From Leclercia sp. UBA7405 (GTDB taxonomy: Bacteria; Pseudomonadota; Gammaproteobacteria; Enterobacterales; Enterobacteriaceae): a stretch of DNA of 5,686 nt. The notes below the pieces were generated by a model. It made no database searches, had not been told where the DNA came from, and was given only the letters and a program-made list of their open reading frames with translations. Shown here in pieces: positions 4,539 through 5,686 of this stretch. Made by a program: the position numbers and the translations under genes. How positions within the stretch are numbered: position 1 is the first letter of the stretch; each line of letters begins with the position of its first letter. The DNA is taken from NCBI GenBank assembly GCA_002469605.1, contig DKMV01000304.1, positions 1 to 5,686 of the forward strand, given 5' to 3'.

Positions 4539-5686
4539 TTATCTTTGCCCCTTGCGCAGCGGCGCCTCGCGTAAGAACCACGACAGCACAAAAGCCAGCA
4601 CCATAATCCCTGCCGCCATCATAAACACCGCGTGGATGGCGGAGCCAAAGGCGTCCAGGTAGTCCAGCCGCACCGCGTCCGGCAGATGGTGAATGGCGTT
4701 TGGATCCAGCCCATGGAGCAGTTCGGTCCCTTCCGGCAGGCGCGCCATCAGGCCCGACTGTAGCTTGTGGGTAAAGACCGCGCCGAACAGCGCCACGCCA
4801 ATCGCCCCGCCGATGGAGCGGAACAGGGTCACCCCAGAAGTGGCCACGCCATACTGGCTGGAGGAGACGCTGTTCTGCACCGCCAGCACCAGCACTTGCA
4901 TCACCAGGCCCAGCCCCATTCCCAGCACGCCGGTAAAGAGGTACAGCTGCCAGACCGGCGAATCAATGGTGATGCGGGTGAGCAGCACCATGCCGACCAC
5001 CCCAAGCAGAGTGCCGAGGATCGGGAACAGGCGGTACTTCCCGGTGCGGCTGATAATGCGCCCGCTGATAATGGAGGTCAGCAGCAGCCCGCCCATCAGC
5101 GGGATCAGCTGCAGGCCGGCCTGGGTCGGGGTCGCCTCTTTCACAATCTGCAGATAGAGCGGCAGGAACGTGACCGAGCCAAACAGCGACATCCCGATGA
5201 TAAAGCCAATCAGGCTACACAGCAGGAAGCTGCGATCGCGGAAGAGCGACAGCGGAATAATCGGCTCCCACGCCAGCCGCTCTTCATAGATAAACCCGGC
5301 AATGCCCGTCAGGCCGAAGGCCAGAATGCACCACAGCTGCGGGTCGCTCCACTCCCTTACCGTCCCGCCTTCGCTGGTAAACAGAATGATGCACAGCAGC
5401 GCCATGCTGAGGTAAATCGCCCCCAGATAGTCGATTTCATGCTTGTTGCGCTTCGCGCTGCCGTGGAAGACGGCGCCAATCACCAGCAGGGCAAAGAGCC
5501 CCAGCGGCAGGTTGATGTAAAAAATCCAGCGCCAGGAGGCGTGCTGCACGATAAAGCCGCCGATCAGCGGGCCGATCACCGTCGACAGGCCAAAGACCCC
5601 GCCAAACAGCCCCTGATAGCGGCCGCGATCCGCGGGCGGAATAACATCCGCTACCGCCGCCATGCTGATCACCATCAGCCCGCCGC
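4539..5686 (-). CDS. DHA2-family MFS multidrug efflux permease, EmrB/QacA type (5' end outside window)
   Basis: An inner-membrane drug:proton antiporter with 14 predicted helices. The frame is open to the window edge, so about 381 of a usual 480-510 residues are present; roughly the first four helices are missing. Numbering from the Met at 5675, the antiporter signature motif C appears as GLSTVIGPLIGG (29-40), preceded by PPADRGRYQG (13-22), the DHA2 form of the loop before helix 5. It is followed by SWRWIFYINLPLG (47-59), a hallmark of the EmrB/QacA group. Later blocks include FLPLYLQIV, TPTQAGLQLIPL, GLGLVMQVLVLAVQNSV and GVATSGVTLFRSIGGAIGVALFGAVF, which fit helices 9-13. The long loop with LPEGTELLHGLDPNAIHHLP (about residues 316-335) precedes the last helix. 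It differs from E. coli EmrB, MdtD and SmvA as I recall them, so no symbol is given. No emrA-like adaptor gene lies on its downstream side; the upstream side is not in view. Confidence 0.9.
   Translation of the reverse strand, partial: GGLMVISMAAVADVIPPADRGRYQGLFGGVFGLSTVIGPLIGGFIVQHASWRWIFYINLPLGLFALLVIGAVFHGSAKRNKHEIDYLGAIYLSMALLCIILFTSEGGTVREWSDPQLWCILAFGLTGIAGFIYEERLAWEPIIPLSLFRDRSFLLCSLIGFIIGMSLFGSVTFLPLYLQIVKEATPTQAGLQLIPLMGGLLLTSIISGRIISRTGKYRLFPILGTLLGVVGMVLLTRITIDSPVWQLYLFTGVLGMGLGLVMQVLVLAVQNSVSSSQYGVATSGVTLFRSIGGAIGVALFGAVFTHKLQSGLMARLPEGTELLHGLDPNAIHHLPDAVRLDYLDAFGSAIHAVFMMAAGIMVLAFVLSWFLREAPLRKGQR

Noticed and set aside
4693..5157. A 154-codon plus-strand open frame opposite the DHA2 transporter
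   Set aside because: Ser/Pro/Thr-rich shadow of transmembrane codons on the other strand; no independent support.

Overview
This window looks like chromosomal DNA from a GC-rich member of the Enterobacterales (Enterobacter/Klebsiella/Kosakonia-like). The reasons are a YahK protein and an NlpA lipoprotein that follow the E. coli proteins, as I remember them, almost residue for residue, strongly GC-ending codons, and standard enterobacterial Shine-Dalgarno sites. The assignment to a genus is a guess.

Left part (1-2902, plus strand): a compact three-gene operon. It starts with the C-terminal two thirds of an MFS efflux permease of the NepI/AraJ-like DHA1 type (cut by the window edge). Next, 2 nt later, comes yahK, a zinc-dependent NADPH aldehyde reductase, and 11 nt after that an exported alpha/beta hydrolase with a dienelactone-hydrolase-like cysteine nucleophile. 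A perfect 13-bp hairpin with a T tract closes the operon. Efflux pump, cytosolic aldehyde reductase and periplasmic hydrolase together suggest handling of a toxic carbonyl or ester compound, but the substrate cannot be read from the sequence.

Middle (2905-3783, minus strand): nlpA, an inner-membrane lipoprotein of the MetQ methionine-binding family, without metN or metI beside it in this window. A strong ribosome binding site fixes a GTG start at 3705. A possible sigma-70 promoter and a 15-bp palindrome lie just upstream.

Right-middle (3784-4538, minus strand): a roughly 750-bp island of clearly lower GC. It carries a two-gene toxin-antitoxin-like cassette: a small 63-residue protein of no family I recognise, followed 3 nt later by a PIN-domain VapC toxin with its acidic catalytic residues. 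The small protein lacks any recognisable DNA-binding fold, which makes it the least explained item here.

Right end (4539-5686, minus strand): the C-terminal three quarters of a 14-helix DHA2 (EmrB/QacA-type) multidrug efflux permease, cut by the window edge. Transcription of this gene points into the toxin-antitoxin cassette, and I see no convincing terminator between them.

No rRNA, tRNA, CRISPR array, insertion sequence or integrase is visible.
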